Source: Gimesia aquarii (GTDB lineage Bacteria; Planctomycetota; Planctomycetia; Planctomycetales; Planctomycetaceae). Taken from it: 64,000 nucleotides of DNA. The stretch covers positions 62,001-126,000 of the forward strand of contig NZ_CP037920.1 in assembly GCF_007748195.1 (NCBI RefSeq). The letters run 5' to 3'. Below the pieces are notes generated by a model. The model did not search any database. It saw nothing but the letters and a program-made list of their open reading frames with translations, and was not told the DNA's origin. The translations under genes were made by a program, and so were the position numbers. This document shows, piece by piece, positions 44,074 through 53,244 of this stretch (position 1 is the stretch's first letter; each line of letters opens with the position of its first letter).

Positions 44074-44163
44074 GCCGTTACCCTGAGCGGAGAGAGGGGA
44101 TGATACAAAATACTTGCGATAGTATAACGCCTGAGTTTTCAATCACACGAAAAATCGCTGTAT

Positions 44164-45372
44164 TCAAAGGCTGGTTGAGCGGACTTTTTTGATTTCAGGT
44201 GGTTCTTTATCAAAGGTCCAGTAGTTCATACCAAGATAGCTTTTAGAAATGAGCCATTTTCGATTTGAGGCCGAAGTATCTTGTTTGATCAGTGAGAAGA
44301 GGTCGCTTAATACAGCGCGGTTACTGCCGTAATAGGAGTGACTCATAAAGCTGGTATCAACTGCAGAGACATCAATCGTTTCGATGCCATCCATAACGAG
44401 CGGCTCACGGGAATCTCCTGCCCTCCGCTCCTGGTTGACTGCTTTGGACGCTACCAGCGCGACATCCCCGGAGCCTGAATAGAGTGTGACACGGTTTGAT
44501 TGCGCGATAATGGTAGGGGCCAGTTCTTTGAATTCAGAAACACCGACGTCAGGCGCGGCTAAGATTACATTTTGAAATGGTTTTATTTTTGTGAAGTGTT
44601 CTGGTAAACGGTTCAAGGCGCGCATCACAACACGGTTTCCCATACTGTGCACCATGAGATTGATTTTTGTTCCCGGTGGTACCGAATTCACTAATGATTC
44701 CAAAAAATGAGCCATCGGTTCAACGCTTGCGTTGGCGACCTCTCCGTCGAGTAGATATTTTTCTACCCCTCCCTGTGAAGGCCAACTGTAACAGATAATA
44801 GCGCCATTGAAGGGGAGATCATTGGCAATTTGAGCGGCACGCGTGATAGAACTTGAAAAGTTGACGTTAAATCCGTGGACGAACAGGAAGACATCTTTTT
44901 GGGGCGAACGTTCTATCAGCGTGTTTAAATTTTCAAAAAAAGGCGCTTCATTTGCGGGAGTTAATGAAGCGATTTCGACTTGCCCTTCCGGAGCAGGTGC
45001 TCCCTGCCATAATGTTTGAATGACTTTGGTTTTCAGGTCACTCTTATTCGTTCGAGATATTTGCACATGGCCTGTACCGTATGCCAACTCAGTCCCGTAT
45101 TCATTTGCGTAACGTGTCATGCCTTCTGAATTTGTTTCGGGTAACCGATTTGTAGCATACAGGATTTTCCAGCTCGTAAATTCATCTGTTTTTTCCGCGG
45201 CGATTGGATCTTTGAGAGAATCAGCATAGGTTTCTACCAGTTGTTGGGACAAAGCCCCCGTTACTTTTCCGGTATAGATCAAATCCATTTTGGACCGCAT
45301 TGTTTGACAGGAAAAGCAGAGACTTGCGCAGAGACAGAACAATACCACCAAACTTATAGGGGAAGGTTTCAT
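44164..45372 (-). CDS. DUF900-family alpha/beta hydrolase, lipoprotein
   Basis: 402 residues with a signal peptide ending in the lipobox-like CASLCFSC, so probably membrane-tethered. The hydrolase part has LFVHGFNVNFSSS, CYSWPSQG, the nucleophile region MVHSMGNRVVM and a late FMSHSYYG His region: the full DUF900 signature (esterase-like, function unknown). A linker near 50-140 contains the preceding strand set WKILYATNRLP. It lies 90 bases before the methyltransferase start on the same strand, so cotranscription is possible. Confidence 0.87.
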   Translation of the reverse strand: MKPSPISLVVLFCLCASLCFSCQTMRSKMDLIYTGKVTGALSQQLVETYADSLKDPIAAEKTDEFTSWKILYATNRLPETNSEGMTRYANEYGTELAYGTGHVQISRTNKSDLKTKVIQTLWQGAPAPEGQVEIASLTPANEAPFFENLNTLIERSPQKDVFLFVHGFNVNFSSSITRAAQIANDLPFNGAIICYSWPSQGGVEKYLLDGEVANASVEPMAHFLESLVNSVPPGTKINLMVHSMGNRVVMRALNRLPEHFTKIKPFQNVILAAPDVGVSEFKELAPTIIAQSNRVTLYSGSGDVALVASKAVNQERRAGDSREPLVMDGIETIDVSAVDTSFMSHSYYGSNRAVLSDLFSLIKQDTSASNRKWLISKSYLGMNYWTFDKEPPEIKKVRSTSL

Positions 45373-45500
45373 TTCAAATGTCTTTGAAGGGCTGGGATAG
45401 GAAAGAGTTGAGAGAGTGAGGAAGAATAGCTGGTTTTCGAAATCAGGTGAACCCCAATGAAAAAAGTGGTCATTTGGCCATGTTTTTGTCTTAGGCGATG

Positions 45501-46340
45501 TTAGCTGGGACTTTGCTGATTTGCCAAAGCAAACGCAAGATTGATTCCATTAAATAGAGCATGCGTCATAACAATGGAAGCATAGCTCCGACGGTAATAA
45601 AAAAGTGTTCCCAGTATGAAAGCTAATGGAAATAAGGGTATGCAATCAGGGAAGCCATGTACAAAACTGAAGACCATTGAACTGATTGAGATGGCAACGA
45701 TTGGATGTAGAAAATTTTCAAGCCAGCTTTGAAGGATGATGCGATAGATCAATTCCTCAAATAAAGGCGCTACGACAACGGCGGAGATAGAAATCCATGC
45801 GATGGTTGAAAATTCCGGGTGTTCTTTCAGCAGGAGTAAGAAGGGATGCATTGTCTCTTCCGTTCGAAATGAATGGGTCACCAGGAGAAGTGACATGACG
45901 GGTATCAATAATAGTAGAAACCCGATTGATCCATCGCGAAGCTGGCCCCTTTTATCATTCGCACGAAATCCTAATTTTTGCAGGGAGTGATGGTGGGATA
46001 CTGCCAGAGTGCATAAGATTACCACCCCAAAGAAAAACGTGATCATGCAGGATGCAATGACCGTTTCCAGAGAAATGACGTTCGGTTTAATGCTTGTTGT
46101 CTGCCATTGACTCCATTCTCTGGTGATCGAATTGATAAACTGAAAGGAAATCCAGAGAAGTGCAAGCATAACCGGCAATGAGATTTCCAGTTGGCAACGA
46201 TCTGGGTTTAACTGAAAAAGGGCCGTCACACTCTTTGCTCTCAAGAGCAGAAACCAGTAGCGCATGCTCAGCAACGTCAGTAGTAAAGTCAACAGGATTA
46301 GCGATGTAGAAATCAACCTGAGGAGCCTTAAATAACACAT
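45501..46340 (-). CDS. CPBP-family intramembrane protease
   Basis: 279 residues with ~8 membrane helices. The Abi/CPBP signature is complete: EELIYR (E195, E196, R200), the helix-2 H228 in FSFVHGF, and H260/N264 in HALFNGINL. CAAX-processing or bacteriocin-protection proteases of this family cut within the membrane; the substrate here is unknown. The start at 46340 is uncertain because the first helix begins right at the start. Confidence 0.9.
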   Translation of the reverse strand: MCYLRLLRLISTSLILLTLLLTLLSMRYWFLLLRAKSVTALFQLNPDRCQLEISLPVMLALLWISFQFINSITREWSQWQTTSIKPNVISLETVIASCMITFFFGVVILCTLAVSHHHSLQKLGFRANDKRGQLRDGSIGFLLLLIPVMSLLLVTHSFRTEETMHPFLLLLKEHPEFSTIAWISISAVVVAPLFEELIYRIILQSWLENFLHPIVAISISSMVFSFVHGFPDCIPLFPLAFILGTLFYYRRSYASIVMTHALFNGINLAFALANQQSPS

Positions 46341-46502
46341 GAAAAACGGTTAAGGGACCATCGTCGTAATCGGAAACAAGAATTACAAGCCGAATCAGCA
46401 TTGGTTTTGCCGACTCTGTGGTACTTCGTGTCTTTGGTGGTTATGCTACGTGTTAGATCATTGAGCTATTGAAACCGCTTTCTAAGGTACGAAATCACAG
46501 TC

Positions 46503-47291
46503 GTGGATAATATTCTCGAAGAAATTATTGCCACAAAACAGATAGAAGTCAGTCAGGCAAAAGCGAGACTGCCTTTCGAGCAATTGGCAGAGCAATTGAC
46601 AGATGCGCCCTCCATACGGGATTTTGTGAACTCATTGAAAATACATGCTCCTGTGGGAATGATTGCGGAAGTAAAAAAGGCTTCCCCTTCAGCAGGTTTG
46701 ATTCGCAAAGATTTTCATCCAGTGGACATAGCCCGGACCTATGAGGCATCGGGAGCTGCCTGTATCAGTGTGCTAACAGACGAACATTATTTTCAAGGCC
46801 ATCTTGATTACTTGAAAGCAGTGCGCAGGGCTGTTTCGATTCCGGTGTTAAGAAAAGAATTTATCATTGATCGTTATCAGATTCTGGAAGCCCGGGTTGC
46901 AGGTGCTGACTCTGTTCTCCTGATTGCTGAATGTCTAGATGACAGCCAGTTGGAAGATTTGTATGCTTACGCGATGGAACTGGGGATGTCAGCTTTGGTG
47001 GAAATTTATGATCCACAGAATTTGGAACGAGTATTGAAATTGTCTCCTCCGATGTTGGGCATTAATAATCGTAATTTAAAGACGTTCGTCACAACGCTCG
47101 ACCACTCGATTCAATTTAGTTCTGAAATCCCTCAAAATTGTTTACTTATTAGTGAAAGCGGAATCCAAAACCGGCAGGATGTTCTTCGCCTGCAAAATTC
47201 AGGAGTAGGAGGTATCCTGGTCGGAGAAACTCTCATGCGCGCTCCTGATATCGGAGAAAAAGTGAGCGAACTGCTCGGCACCAATGTCTAA
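46503..47291 (+). CDS. trpC: Indole-3-glycerol phosphate synthase
   Basis: 262 residues, standard length, beginning with GTG 46503 (MDNILEEIIATKQIEV). It converts CdRP to indole-3-glycerol phosphate in tryptophan synthesis. Motifs: IAEVKKASPSAGLIR with the catalytic Glu56/Lys58, CISVLTDEHYFQG, VLRKEFIIDRYQ, LLIAECL, LGINNRNLKTF and ISESGIQ, all canonical. No other trp gene is adjacent, so the pathway is scattered, which is common in planctomycetes. A NUDIX gene follows 57 bases downstream. Confidence 0.95.
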   Translation: MDNILEEIIATKQIEVSQAKARLPFEQLAEQLTDAPSIRDFVNSLKIHAPVGMIAEVKKASPSAGLIRKDFHPVDIARTYEASGAACISVLTDEHYFQGHLDYLKAVRRAVSIPVLRKEFIIDRYQILEARVAGADSVLLIAECLDDSQLEDLYAYAMELGMSALVEIYDPQNLERVLKLSPPMLGINNRNLKTFVTTLDHSIQFSSEIPQNCLLISESGIQNRQDVLRLQNSGVGGILVGETLMRAPDIGEKVSELLGTNV

Positions 47292-47348
47292 ATCAGCTTC
47301 ATTTTCAGCAATTAATCAACCTGTCAACAAAGCATAGAAGGATCAGCC

Positions 47349-47960
47349 ATGTCAAATACGGAACAACAAGTGGAGCACGTAATGGTCGTTCCCACACTTC
47401 TCTTCCATGAAGTTGGTTATTTTCAAGGGTTTAATGGTCAGGTGGATTCTTATCTCAAAACCTTATTCGATCCTACTTACATCAGTTTCAGACCTCGCGA
47501 TACAGTTGAAGAAGACCCCAGTTTCAAACAGTTAATTCCGTACTGTATTTTTCGGCATGAAGGAGAGATCTTTTATTATACGCGTGGTTCCAAAGGAGGC
47601 GAACAACGGTTGCATGCTAAGCGTTCAATAGGAATTGGCGGGCATATTTCTTCAGAAGACGATGCGAAAGCGGGATCTACTTACCGAGAGGGGATGGAAC
47701 GTGAGATTGATGAAGAAGTCGTAATGGAAACTGGATATACAGAACAGTGTGTAGGCCTGATTAATGACGATGAAACGGAGGTCGGAAAGGTCCACTTGGG
47801 AATAGTTCACATATTTGACCTAGAGTTGCCCAAAGTTCTACCCCGTGAAGAGTCGATTATAAAGACAGGGTTTGACTCACCGGAAAAATTGTTACAAGAG
47901 TTAGATCAGTTCGAAACATGGTCTCAGATCTGCCTCAAGGGGTTATTTGAGCCATCTTAA
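47349..47960 (+). CDS. NUDIX-fold hydrolase-like protein
   Basis: 203 residues. The Nudix-type box is spread over [12 protein letters not shown] and [13 protein letters not shown] (about 97-130), giving the REUxEE glutamates for metal; the box is slightly longer than the 23-residue classic. The rest ([20 protein letters not shown]) fits a NUDIX fold. Substrate is probably a nucleoside diphosphate derivative, unknown. A good AAGGA precedes the ATG. It is probably cotranscribed with trpC (57 bases), with no functional link evident. Confidence 0.82.
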   Translation: MSNTEQQVEHVMVVPTLLFHEVGYFQGFNGQVDSYLKTLFDPTYISFRPRDTVEEDPSFKQLIPYCIFRHEGEIFYYTRGSKGGEQRLHAKRSIGIGGHISSEDDAKAGSTYREGMEREIDEEVVMETGYTEQCVGLINDDETEVGKVHLGIVHIFDLELPKVLPREESIIKTGFDSPEKLLQELDQFETWSQICLKGLFEPS

Positions 47961-48140
47961 CTCTTCTCGGCAAGAACTGCCGGTAGAAACGTAAATTTGA
48001 CTCAACAGTGAAATCAACCATTGCAGGGCTGCTGTCTAATACGCGGTGCAGTCCAGTTTGCTCAACGAAGGAATGTGGGCAGATAGTGCGTATACAAATG
48101 TTATAATGAGACTTTCAAAGTGACAAAGGAGTGTCTTCAA

Positions 48141-48806
48141 ATGAAAATCACGTTTCGTGGATGGATCGTCATTGGCTGTTTTATGGCTGTGTTATCAGTG
48201 ATGGCAATCCTGGGAGCCGGAGTGCAAGCTCAGCAACCAGCATCAAAAAAAACAGCGATGACAACCAGCCAGAAAAACCCAGGACAAATCTCTGAAGCGC
48301 AGCTGGGAAATCTACTGAAAGCGATGGGTTTAAACACAACCAAGAAGAAAAAACGTTACGACTTTCAGTTCAAAGCAAATCAGAATAAGGAAGAGTGGGA
48401 ACTCTCGATGTCTGCTGTTCTCAGTGAGAATGGCGAATGGGTTTGGGTGATGGCTTGGCTGGACCCACTTCCCAGAAGTGCAGCTGATGTGCCTCGTACG
48501 GCAATGCTGCGGTTGTTGTCTGATAATGACCGCATGGGGAATGGCAAATTTTTCGCTTACATTGCCAGCAATCGACGATTTGTTTTGCAGCGAGTGATTC
48601 CCAATCAGAATATGACAACGAAAAGATTCCATGGTATTCTGAGTGATTTGGGGAGCAGTGTAGTTCAGTATTACCCACACTGGTCAACCGATAACTGGAA
48701 ACGTTCTTCTGCTCCACAGTCTCAAGGCACTGCTCAGAAGTCTGTGGTTCGTCCGACTCAGACGGCATCGGGGGCTTCTAATTTTACTCCAAAGAAGCAG
48801 AATTAA
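48141..48806 (+). CDS. Secreted YbjN/T3S-chaperone-like protein
   Basis: 221 residues from ATG 48141 with AAGGAG 9 bases before; an upstream GTG is weaker. Signal peptide (~7-31, ending GVQAQQ). The core ~55-170 (LLKAMGLNT, QNKEEWELSMSAVL, LLSDNDRMGNGKFFAYIASN) resembles the YbjN/type III secretion chaperone-like fold, a small alpha/beta domain common in planctomycetes. A low-complexity Ser/Thr/Gln-rich tail follows. Function unknown. A strong terminator closes the gene 55 bases downstream. Confidence 0.78.
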   Translation: MKITFRGWIVIGCFMAVLSVMAILGAGVQAQQPASKKTAMTTSQKNPGQISEAQLGNLLKAMGLNTTKKKKRYDFQFKANQNKEEWELSMSAVLSENGEWVWVMAWLDPLPRSAADVPRTAMLRLLSDNDRMGNGKFFAYIASNRRFVLQRVIPNQNMTTKRFHGILSDLGSSVVQYYPHWSTDNWKRSSAPQSQGTAQKSVVRPTQTASGASNFTPKKQN

Positions 48807-48861
48807 CTTTATCTTTTTAGAGTCACTTAATTCGATTCGAATTTGATTTTGAAGAACAACT

Positions 48862-48903
48862 AACAATCCTTGCTACCTTGATGGCGGCAAGGATTGTTTT
48901 ATA
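48862..48903 (+). terminator. Intrinsic terminator
   Basis: Perfect 12-pair stem AACAATCCTTGC (48862-48873) with GCAAGGATTGTT (48887-48898), 13-base loop, followed by TTATAT. It ends the chaperone-like gene transcript and separates it from the MDR gene. Confidence 0.85.
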
Positions 48904-49020
48904 TATAGCAGAACGAAAATTCTGCTTGAATGTTGTTTTCTGGGCTGCTTGCTTGTCCTGTCTACGACCTGCTAAACTCTCAGTTCAACGATGCCCTCCG
49001 AAAAGTGAAAGAGACAGTTT

Positions 49021-50034
49021 ATGCGAGCGATTCGCTTTGAACAATTTGGTGAACCAGCTGAAGTTCTTAAAGTTTGTGAGGTTGAAGAACCAATTGCTCA
49101 GGAAGGAGAGGTCCTGGTTCGAATGTTGGCGAGTCCTTTGAATCCCTCTGATTTATTAAATATCAGAGGTGGTTACTCAACTCGACCTGACTTGCCTGCT
49201 ACTCCAGGATTTGAAGGTGTTGGAATTGTAGAGGCGAGTGGGGGTGGCTTGCGCGGGACCCTTTTGAAAGGGCGGCGGGTGGTTGTGTTAAATCGAAAAA
49301 CTGGTAACTGGGCTGATAAAATTGTGATATCTAATCAGTTCGTTATTCCTGTTTCTTCAAAATTATCATTGGAAGAATCCGCCACTTTCTTTGTTAATCC
49401 AGCAACGGCTTATATTTTAGTGAAGCAAATTCTTCGTATGCCGAAAAATCAATGGTTACTTCAAACGGCGGCAGCATCCGCAGTTGGCAAGATGGTCATT
49501 CGACTGGGAAATTATTATGGCTTCCAGACACTCAATGTGGTCAGGCGTCATGGACAGGCTGAGCAGTTGAAAAAGCTGGGAGCCAAACATGTGATTGTTT
49601 ACAATTCAGAACATGACAACGAGCGTATATTAATAGATCAAATTCGTAAAACTCTGGGGAGCAGTGAAATTCACTTTGCCATCGATCCTATTGGAGGTCC
49701 GACGGCTTCATCTATTGTCAAGGTGCTCGGAGAGCGGTCGAAATTCGTTCTTTATGGTTCTTTGGGAAATGCACCTTTAGAATTTCTGTCACGGGAATTA
49801 ATTAGAAATGGCGGGAGCATTGAAGGATTCTGGTTGGCCCGTCAGATGGAATTAATATCTTTACCAGCAAAAATAAAACTAGTTGCCAATCTGACCACAC
49901 TGATTCGTAAAGGAGTGTTGTCTACAGAAATTGGAAATATATTCCCTCTTGAGCAAATCAGTCTGGCAGTTGAGGAAGCCGAGAAGACGGGAAAATCTGG
50001 AAAGGTATTACTTTCTATGCAACAGAAGACCTGA
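49021..50034 (+). CDS. MDR-family enoyl reductase/quinone oxidoreductase-like
   Basis: 337 residues. Zinc-independent medium-chain reductase: PLNPSDLLNIRGGY and PATPGFEGVGIVEASGGG in the catalytic domain, then a Rossmann fold with QTAAASAVGKMVIRLGNYYG and KKLGAKHVI. The order and the AAASAVGK loop match the mitochondrial trans-2-enoyl-CoA/ACP reductase (ETR1) and quinone reductase groups. It probably reduces an enoyl-thioester or quinone with NADPH. It has no zinc-ligand cysteines. Followed 55 bases later by an orphan NuoN-like gene. Confidence 0.85.
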   Translation: MRAIRFEQFGEPAEVLKVCEVEEPIAQEGEVLVRMLASPLNPSDLLNIRGGYSTRPDLPATPGFEGVGIVEASGGGLRGTLLKGRRVVVLNRKTGNWADKIVISNQFVIPVSSKLSLEESATFFVNPATAYILVKQILRMPKNQWLLQTAAASAVGKMVIRLGNYYGFQTLNVVRRHGQAEQLKKLGAKHVIVYNSEHDNERILIDQIRKTLGSSEIHFAIDPIGGPTASSIVKVLGERSKFVLYGSLGNAPLEFLSRELIRNGGSIEGFWLARQMELISLPAKIKLVANLTTLIRKGVLSTEIGNIFPLEQISLAVEEAEKTGKSGKVLLSMQQKT

Positions 50035-50089
50035 GTTTACTAAAAAAGAGTCTTAAAACATGGTTCTTGTTTGATTGTAGATTTTTCGA

Positions 50090-51238
50090 ATGTTCAATAA
50101 TCTTTTTTTTCTGGCCATCAGCTTTGAACTGAGTTTGTATCTTATTACGCTGTTTGCACTCAGTCGTATTCAAGTAGAGTCTCGAGAAGAAACAGTATTG
50201 CTACGTTTCAAATCTTCATTGCCTATGTCAGCAATTTTGTTCTCTGGCGTTATCTTGTTATCTGCCTCTATCGGATCAACTAACTTAAGTGTGATTCATG
50301 AATCACTGCAAAGAATGGGCCAGGAAAGTGATTTGTCATTGAATCTCTCCGCTCCGGCGCTAGGAATTTTTCTAATTATGACTGGTGCCGCTTTTCGAAT
50401 GGGAACTGTTCCGACCAATTTTTGTGTGAGATTTATCCAAAAGGAGATGCCGTATTGGGTTTCAATTTTATCTGCTCTTGCTTTTATCTGTTTGGGGCTG
50501 ATATTTTTAGTTCTGTTTGTCAATAAAATCACTGTAATTTCTTTCGTAGATGCAGAACAGATTCTGTCTTTACTTGCTTTAATTGTGCTTACTACAACAG
50601 CGGGGCTTTTGTTAATTGAGAAAGAACTGAAGGCCATTTTGGTTTTATTCATGATGCAATTCACTGGTGTTTTCCTTGCACAACTTTCATCAACTTGTTG
50701 GAAGTGGCGCCATGATTCAAGTGAATTCGAAGCGAGTTCTATTCTTGATGCTATAAAAGAGTTTTTTCCTGAATTGCTATTATCTTATCTGGCAATTTTG
50801 GGGCTGGCCTGCTTGCTGGATAGTTTGAGTGATCGTCAATCAGAAGTTAATTATCCGAATCAGATACAAGGCCTGATTGGTGATCAACGTTTTTTGGGAA
50901 GTGCAGCGATTTTTTTGTTAGCGATACTGATAGGATTTCCAGGTTTGTCTGTGTTTCGAATGCGATGGCAGACTTTAATTTCACTGTTTGAAATTCACCA
51001 GGAATCACCGGTGGGAATGATACCAACAGTGCATTTAGGATATCTGGGGCTAGGGACGGTGATCGTCATTTCATCAATGATAGTAAGTTTTGTCTGTGCT
51101 AAATTGATGATACAGATTTGCTTTGTAAAACCTTTGGCCCGCTACCGTCAAATTGCGCATAAAGGTATGGCATTGATATGTTTTTGTAGCGTGATCAGTC
51201 TGTTGATTTTGAATCTGAGGATGATCGTTAAGTTTTAA
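50090..51238 (+). CDS. NuoN-like proton-channel membrane protein, orphan
   Basis: 382 residues and ~10 helices. The pattern fits antiporter-like subunits of complex I: SFELSLYLITLFALSR (helix with Glu, ~10-25), SIGSTNLSVIHESL, and GIFLIMTGAAFRMGTVPTNF followed by EMPYWVSILSALAF, where NuoN has FKVAAVPFH-W and P-TPVTAF. The first three or four NuoN helices are missing and the key lysine is Arg (AFR). No other nuo gene is here, so it may serve in a different transporter or be a relic. No ribosome site is evident. Reading frame intact, with AT-rich codons. Confidence 0.65.
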   Translation: MFNNLFFLAISFELSLYLITLFALSRIQVESREETVLLRFKSSLPMSAILFSGVILLSASIGSTNLSVIHESLQRMGQESDLSLNLSAPALGIFLIMTGAAFRMGTVPTNFCVRFIQKEMPYWVSILSALAFICLGLIFLVLFVNKITVISFVDAEQILSLLALIVLTTTAGLLLIEKELKAILVLFMMQFTGVFLAQLSSTCWKWRHDSSEFEASSILDAIKEFFPELLLSYLAILGLACLLDSLSDRQSEVNYPNQIQGLIGDQRFLGSAAIFLLAILIGFPGLSVFRMRWQTLISLFEIHQESPVGMIPTVHLGYLGLGTVIVISSMIVSFVCAKLMIQICFVKPLARYRQIAHKGMALICFCSVISLLILNLRMIVKF

Positions 51239-51263
51239 ACAAGCTTCAAAAGAATAGAAAATT

Positions 51264-51458
51264 TTAAGAAGCTCTTTTGTCTTCCTGATAGACCTTATAG
51301 ATAAAAACATGCTTACAGTGTGGGCAATCAACAGAACAACCAAGCCGTTTGGATTGATATTCCAGAGAAGCTTGCTGTCTGAACTGATTGATTCCGTATT
51401 TTGGTGTGATTTTCTTTTCACAGGCCGGACATATTACTGCGGATTCGTTATGAATCAT
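51264..51458 (-). CDS. Small zinc-ribbon protein
   Basis: 64 residues with CPAC (10-13) and CPHC (45-48), one zinc ribbon, plus a spacer that is basic and Gln-rich. Such short ribbons may bind nucleic acid or proteins. It is convergent with the NuoN-like gene (25 bases). Function unknown; the frame is short but the metal ligands argue it is real. Confidence 0.65.
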   Translation of the reverse strand: MIHNESAVICPACEKKITPKYGINQFRQQASLEYQSKRLGCSVDCPHCKHVFIYKVYQEDKRAS

Positions 51459-51665
51459 CTGATTATTTCCCCATACATCGAATTTTGTACAAAAACCAAG
51501 CTCTGTACTCTATTATTCTCAGGTTTTAAAGTCAAAACGAATCTGATGCTTTATACGAAACAATCATACTTAGCAGTTAAACCCCTTCAAATATTCTCAG
51601 CTTAGTGAATGCTATTTTCAGATGGCTTGCTATGGTGTAAACTCGTACTCTGATGATGAATAAAT

Positions 51666-51756
51666 ACAGAGGGGCGGCAGTTCCATGCAGGCAACCCCGT
51701 TCAACTCCATCTCAGTCCCTGAACGGGCTAGACGAAACTGCCGCCACCTGTTTTAA
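51666..51756 (+). ncRNA. Candidate structured RNA / small palindromic element
   Basis: GGCGGCAGTT (51673-51682) pairs perfectly with AACTGCCGCC (51736-51745), and inside CCCGTTCA (51696-51703) pairs with TGAACGGG (51720-51727). ACAG/CTGT flanks extend it, and TTTT follows at 51751. It sits in a 600-base gap between divergent genes. A 23-codon ORF (ATG 51685, TAA ending 51756, starting MQATPFNSISVPERARRNC) overlaps it and is preceded by AGAGGGG. It may be a small RNA with its own terminator, a peptide-coding unit, or a MITE/REP-like insertion. It resembles no RNA family I know. Confidence 0.45.
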
Positions 51757-52060
51757 ATTATTCAATCATAGATAAATGATATGTTTATATAATACTATTT
51801 TAAAAAATGGGTATGACAACTGTTTGGCACACCACACAATTTTATCAAAAATAAATAAAGATTCAGGCCAGCATTTTATCGTATTTTTTAACTCACAGAA
51901 ATAGCACACAACACCACGTCACTTATGACCACTGTTTCGCTTGAAACAGTAAATGCACTTACTACTTTTAGACAGATGCTGGAATGATTCAACAGACCAA
52001 GGTAAGCTAAATACAGAATTTTGTCCAATAATTTTTTCTGTATAGCAACGAAGGTTTAGT
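51757..52060. other. AT-rich gap with a small hairpin
   Basis: Promoter region for the PfkB kinase gene. It holds one perfect hairpin, ACTGTTTC-GCTT-GAAACAGT (51931-51950), about 110 bases before the start, with no U-tract; it may be an operator dyad. No gene is supported. Confidence 0.5.
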
Positions 52061-53152
52061 GTGAGAGTCGTTACTTTTGGTGAAGTCATGTTGAGACTGG
52101 CCCCTCAAAATTCTTTGCGAGTCAGGCAATCAATACCCGGTACTTTAGAATCTACATTCGGTGGTGGTGAACTCAATGTCGCTGTTTCTATTGCTCTTCA
52201 AGGAGGAAACTCAGCCTTTGTTACTGCTTCTCCTGATAACCTAATAACAGATTCGCTCGTTCAGGAAATGGGGAAAATAGGAGTAGACTGCAATCTGATC
52301 CACCGGAGTAAAACAGGTCGATTTGGTATTTACTTTGTCGAAACGGGGGCCAATCAGCGGGGAGGTACGGTAACTTATGATCGCGAGTTTAGTTCGATTG
52401 CTTTGGCCTCTCCTGAGACGTTTGACTGGGATCAAATATTCGAGGGAGCAACCTGGTTTCATATCACAGGGATTACCCCCGCAATTAGTGAATCTGCGGC
52501 ACGCTTATCTCTGAAGGCTTTAGAGGCGGCTCGTCAGCGCAATGTGATGGTCTCTTGCGATTTAAATTTCCGAAAGAAACTCTGGAACTGGAAAGCAAAT
52601 ACCAAACCACAAGAGTTAGCGAGAGAGACGATGCATTCTCTGGTTCAATATGTCGATTTCATTATCGCCAATGAAGAAGATGCAGATTTGTCACTGGGCA
52701 TCAGGGCGCCTGAGTCAGATGTCGAATCGGGAGAATTAAGTATTAAAGGTTATATTTCGGTTGCAAAACAAATCACCGAAAAATATCCCAATGTAAAACA
52801 GGTTGCAATCACATTGCGTGAAAGCATTTCAGCCAGTCATAATAACTGGGGAGCGATGTTATATAATCAGTCACAGCAGCAAGCTTACTTTGCTCCATGT
52901 GATGCACATGGGCAATATACCAGTTATCAAATTCATAACATCATCGATCGGGTTGGTGCCGGTGATTCCTTTGCAGGCGCTTTGATTTTTGCTCTGAATA
53001 CACCAGAGCTTTCTTCTGCAGAGACTGCAATCCGTTATGCTGTTGCCGCCAGTTGCCTGAAGCATAGTATTCAGGGAGATTTTAACTATTCAACTCGTGC
53101 AGAAATTGAAGCACTGATGAATGGTAGTGGATCAGGCCGTGTTCAAAGATAG
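52061..53152 (+). CDS. PfkB-family sugar kinase (KDG-kinase-like)
   Basis: 363 residues from GTG 52061 (GAAGG 8 bases before). The ribokinase fold shows FGGGELNVAVSIALQGG near the N-terminus (substrate binding), VSCDLNFRKKLW (sugar/ATP region), ANEEDADLSLG and the catalytic RVGAGDSFAGALIFAL near 297-311, where the Asp is the base. Length and the CDLNFR segment favour 2-keto-3-deoxygluconate kinases over ribokinase. It would phosphorylate KDG or a related acid in sugar-acid catabolism. Not in an operon with an aldolase. Confidence 0.9.
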   Translation: MRVVTFGEVMLRLAPQNSLRVRQSIPGTLESTFGGGELNVAVSIALQGGNSAFVTASPDNLITDSLVQEMGKIGVDCNLIHRSKTGRFGIYFVETGANQRGGTVTYDREFSSIALASPETFDWDQIFEGATWFHITGITPAISESAARLSLKALEAARQRNVMVSCDLNFRKKLWNWKANTKPQELARETMHSLVQYVDFIIANEEDADLSLGIRAPESDVESGELSIKGYISVAKQITEKYPNVKQVAITLRESISASHNNWGAMLYNQSQQQAYFAPCDAHGQYTSYQIHNIIDRVGAGDSFAGALIFALNTPELSSAETAIRYAVAASCLKHSIQGDFNYSTRAEIEALMNGSGSGRVQR

Positions 53153-53244
53153 ATGGCAGAAGTATTTTGAGTTGTGTTGGACGATTCTTTCAATGAAGTG
53201 TATTCCGTAGACAGATTGAGATCATACGGGAGGTGCTGATAAGT

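Noticed and set aside
51833..51849. TTGGCACACCACACAAT as a second -24/-12 promoter
   Set aside because: The -24 half is good, but the GC of the -12 half is missing at the required 10-base spacing.
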